Assembly (NCBI GenBank): GCA_019203745.1
Contig: CP078104.1
Span: forward strand, 2,082,501 to 2,146,500
Origin: Chryseobacterium sp. E1
GTDB taxonomy: Bacteria > Bacteroidota > Bacteroidia > Flavobacteriales > Weeksellaceae
Direction of reading: 5' to 3'
DNA: 64,000 nucleotides
Part shown: positions 63,540 through 64,000 of the stretch, in pieces
Layout: every line of letters starts with the position of its first letter
Position numbering within the stretch: the stretch's first letter is position 1
Position numbers and translations under genes: made by a program
The notes under the pieces: model-generated
The model's database searches: none
What the model was told of the DNA's origin: nothing
What the model saw: only the letters and a program-made list of their open reading frames with translations

Positions 63540-64000
63540 ATGGAAAAATATAATATAAAGGTTGATGAATACATCGAGAAGTCTCCGAATTTTGCAAAAC
63601 CGATCCTTGATTATCTCCGGGAAACGATCCATGAGGTCTGTCCTGATGCGGAAGAAGCTATCAAATGGAAGTTTCCTACATTCATGTACAAAGGAAAAAT
63701 ACTCTGCTCAATAACCTCTTTCAAGCACTATTGCAGTCTTGGGTTCTGGCTGCATCAGGAAATGAAAACTTTAAAAGAGATCGAAATTAAAGCTGAAAAA
63801 AAGTTCAATGTTCAGCCTGGGAAAAATCACTAAAATGGAAGATCTTCCTTCAAAACCTCAGCTTAAAAAAGCAATCAAAGAAGCAATGAACCTTACGGAT
63901 ATGGGGGTTACGATGAAGAAAGCTCCCCAACCAAAACAGAGACCGAGATTCCCGGATACTTTCAAACTGCTTTACAGGCGCATCCTAAAGCACTTGTGTT
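63540..64000 (+). CDS. YdeI/OmpD-associated family (DUF1801) protein, partial
   Basis: Starts at ATG 63540-63542 (MEKYNIKVDEYIEKSPNFAK), 7 nt after the previous stop. DUF1801 blocks: YLRETIHEVCPDAEEAIKWK, FPTFMYKGKILCSI and FKHYCSLGFW. Breaks near 63800 and 63957 split it; the restored frames read LGKITKMEDLPSKPQLKKAI, MGVTMKKAPQPK, YFQTALQAHPKALV, typical of the YdeI extension. The 3' end is outside the window. Confidence 0.75.

Noticed and set aside
1..64000. CRISPR array, prophage, integrative element, tRNA or rRNA
   Set aside because: No short regularly spaced repeats, integrase, phage structural genes, tRNA cloverleafs or rRNA were seen by eye.

Overview
The window looks like a chromosome segment of a Chryseobacterium-type flavobacterium (Bacteroidota). 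The evidence is AT-rich DNA, TAnnTTTG promoter boxes, several secreted proteins with type IX secretion (T9SS) sorting domains, a SusC/SusD pair, DUF4296 and DUF4271 proteins, and Bacteroidota forms of Psd, Tgt and LptF/G. No rRNA, tRNA, CRISPR array, prophage or insertion sequence was recognised.

The dominant technical fact is that most long genes are cut by single-base frameshifts. I traced about ninety. Most are one missing base in a homopolymer: runs expected to be 8 A or T repeatedly read as 7, and G or C runs are also short. Essential genes (ftsH, tgt, glyS, pyrD, fabF) are hit as often as accessory ones, so I read these as sequencing or assembly errors and annotate whole genes across the breaks. 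Where I quote a motif that crosses a break, the frame was restored by one base.

Layout. 1-2.9 kb: a secreted protein gene, two small DNA-binding-type genes and a membrane-anchored LuxR-type regulator. Three intergenic regions here share an identical four-half-site element at a fixed distance from the promoter. 2.9-13.5 kb: housekeeping genes (psd, cdsA, LUD protein, ftsH, rsfS, birA, LptF/G permease, tgt, DUF4296 lipoprotein, polyprenol-phosphate glycosyltransferase, DUF4271, hemD). 13.6-21.3 kb: a four-repeat T9SS surface protein, an oligopeptidase B-like peptidase, a small unknown gene and three tandem secreted paralogs behind a long leader. 21.3-24.4 kb: an SRPBCC protein and a two-component system. 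24.4-28.2 kb: a likely metal (copper?) module with a lipoprotein carrying three HGxPxHxC motifs, a Cys-rich secreted protein and a TonB receptor fused to two HMA domains.

28.5-49.2 kb: a leftward polysaccharide utilisation locus that reads as a complete pathway for high-mannose N-glycans. An AraC regulator is followed by SusC, SusD, an MFS transporter, GH130, GH92, GH125, two T9SS-secreted GH18 endoglycosidases, a ROK kinase, a second GH92 and a mannose-6-phosphate-isomerase-like cupin. Predicted flow: surface endoglycosidases free the glycan, SusCD imports it, GH92 and GH125 trim mannose, GH130 phosphorolyses the Man-GlcNAc core, and kinase and isomerase feed central metabolism. 49.3-64 kb: a second AraC regulator, OsmC, a TetR regulator with its operator, a thiolase, fabF, an L,D-transpeptidase-like protein, msrB, DUF445, pyrD, truC, glyS, a serine hydrolase and a partial YdeI-like gene.
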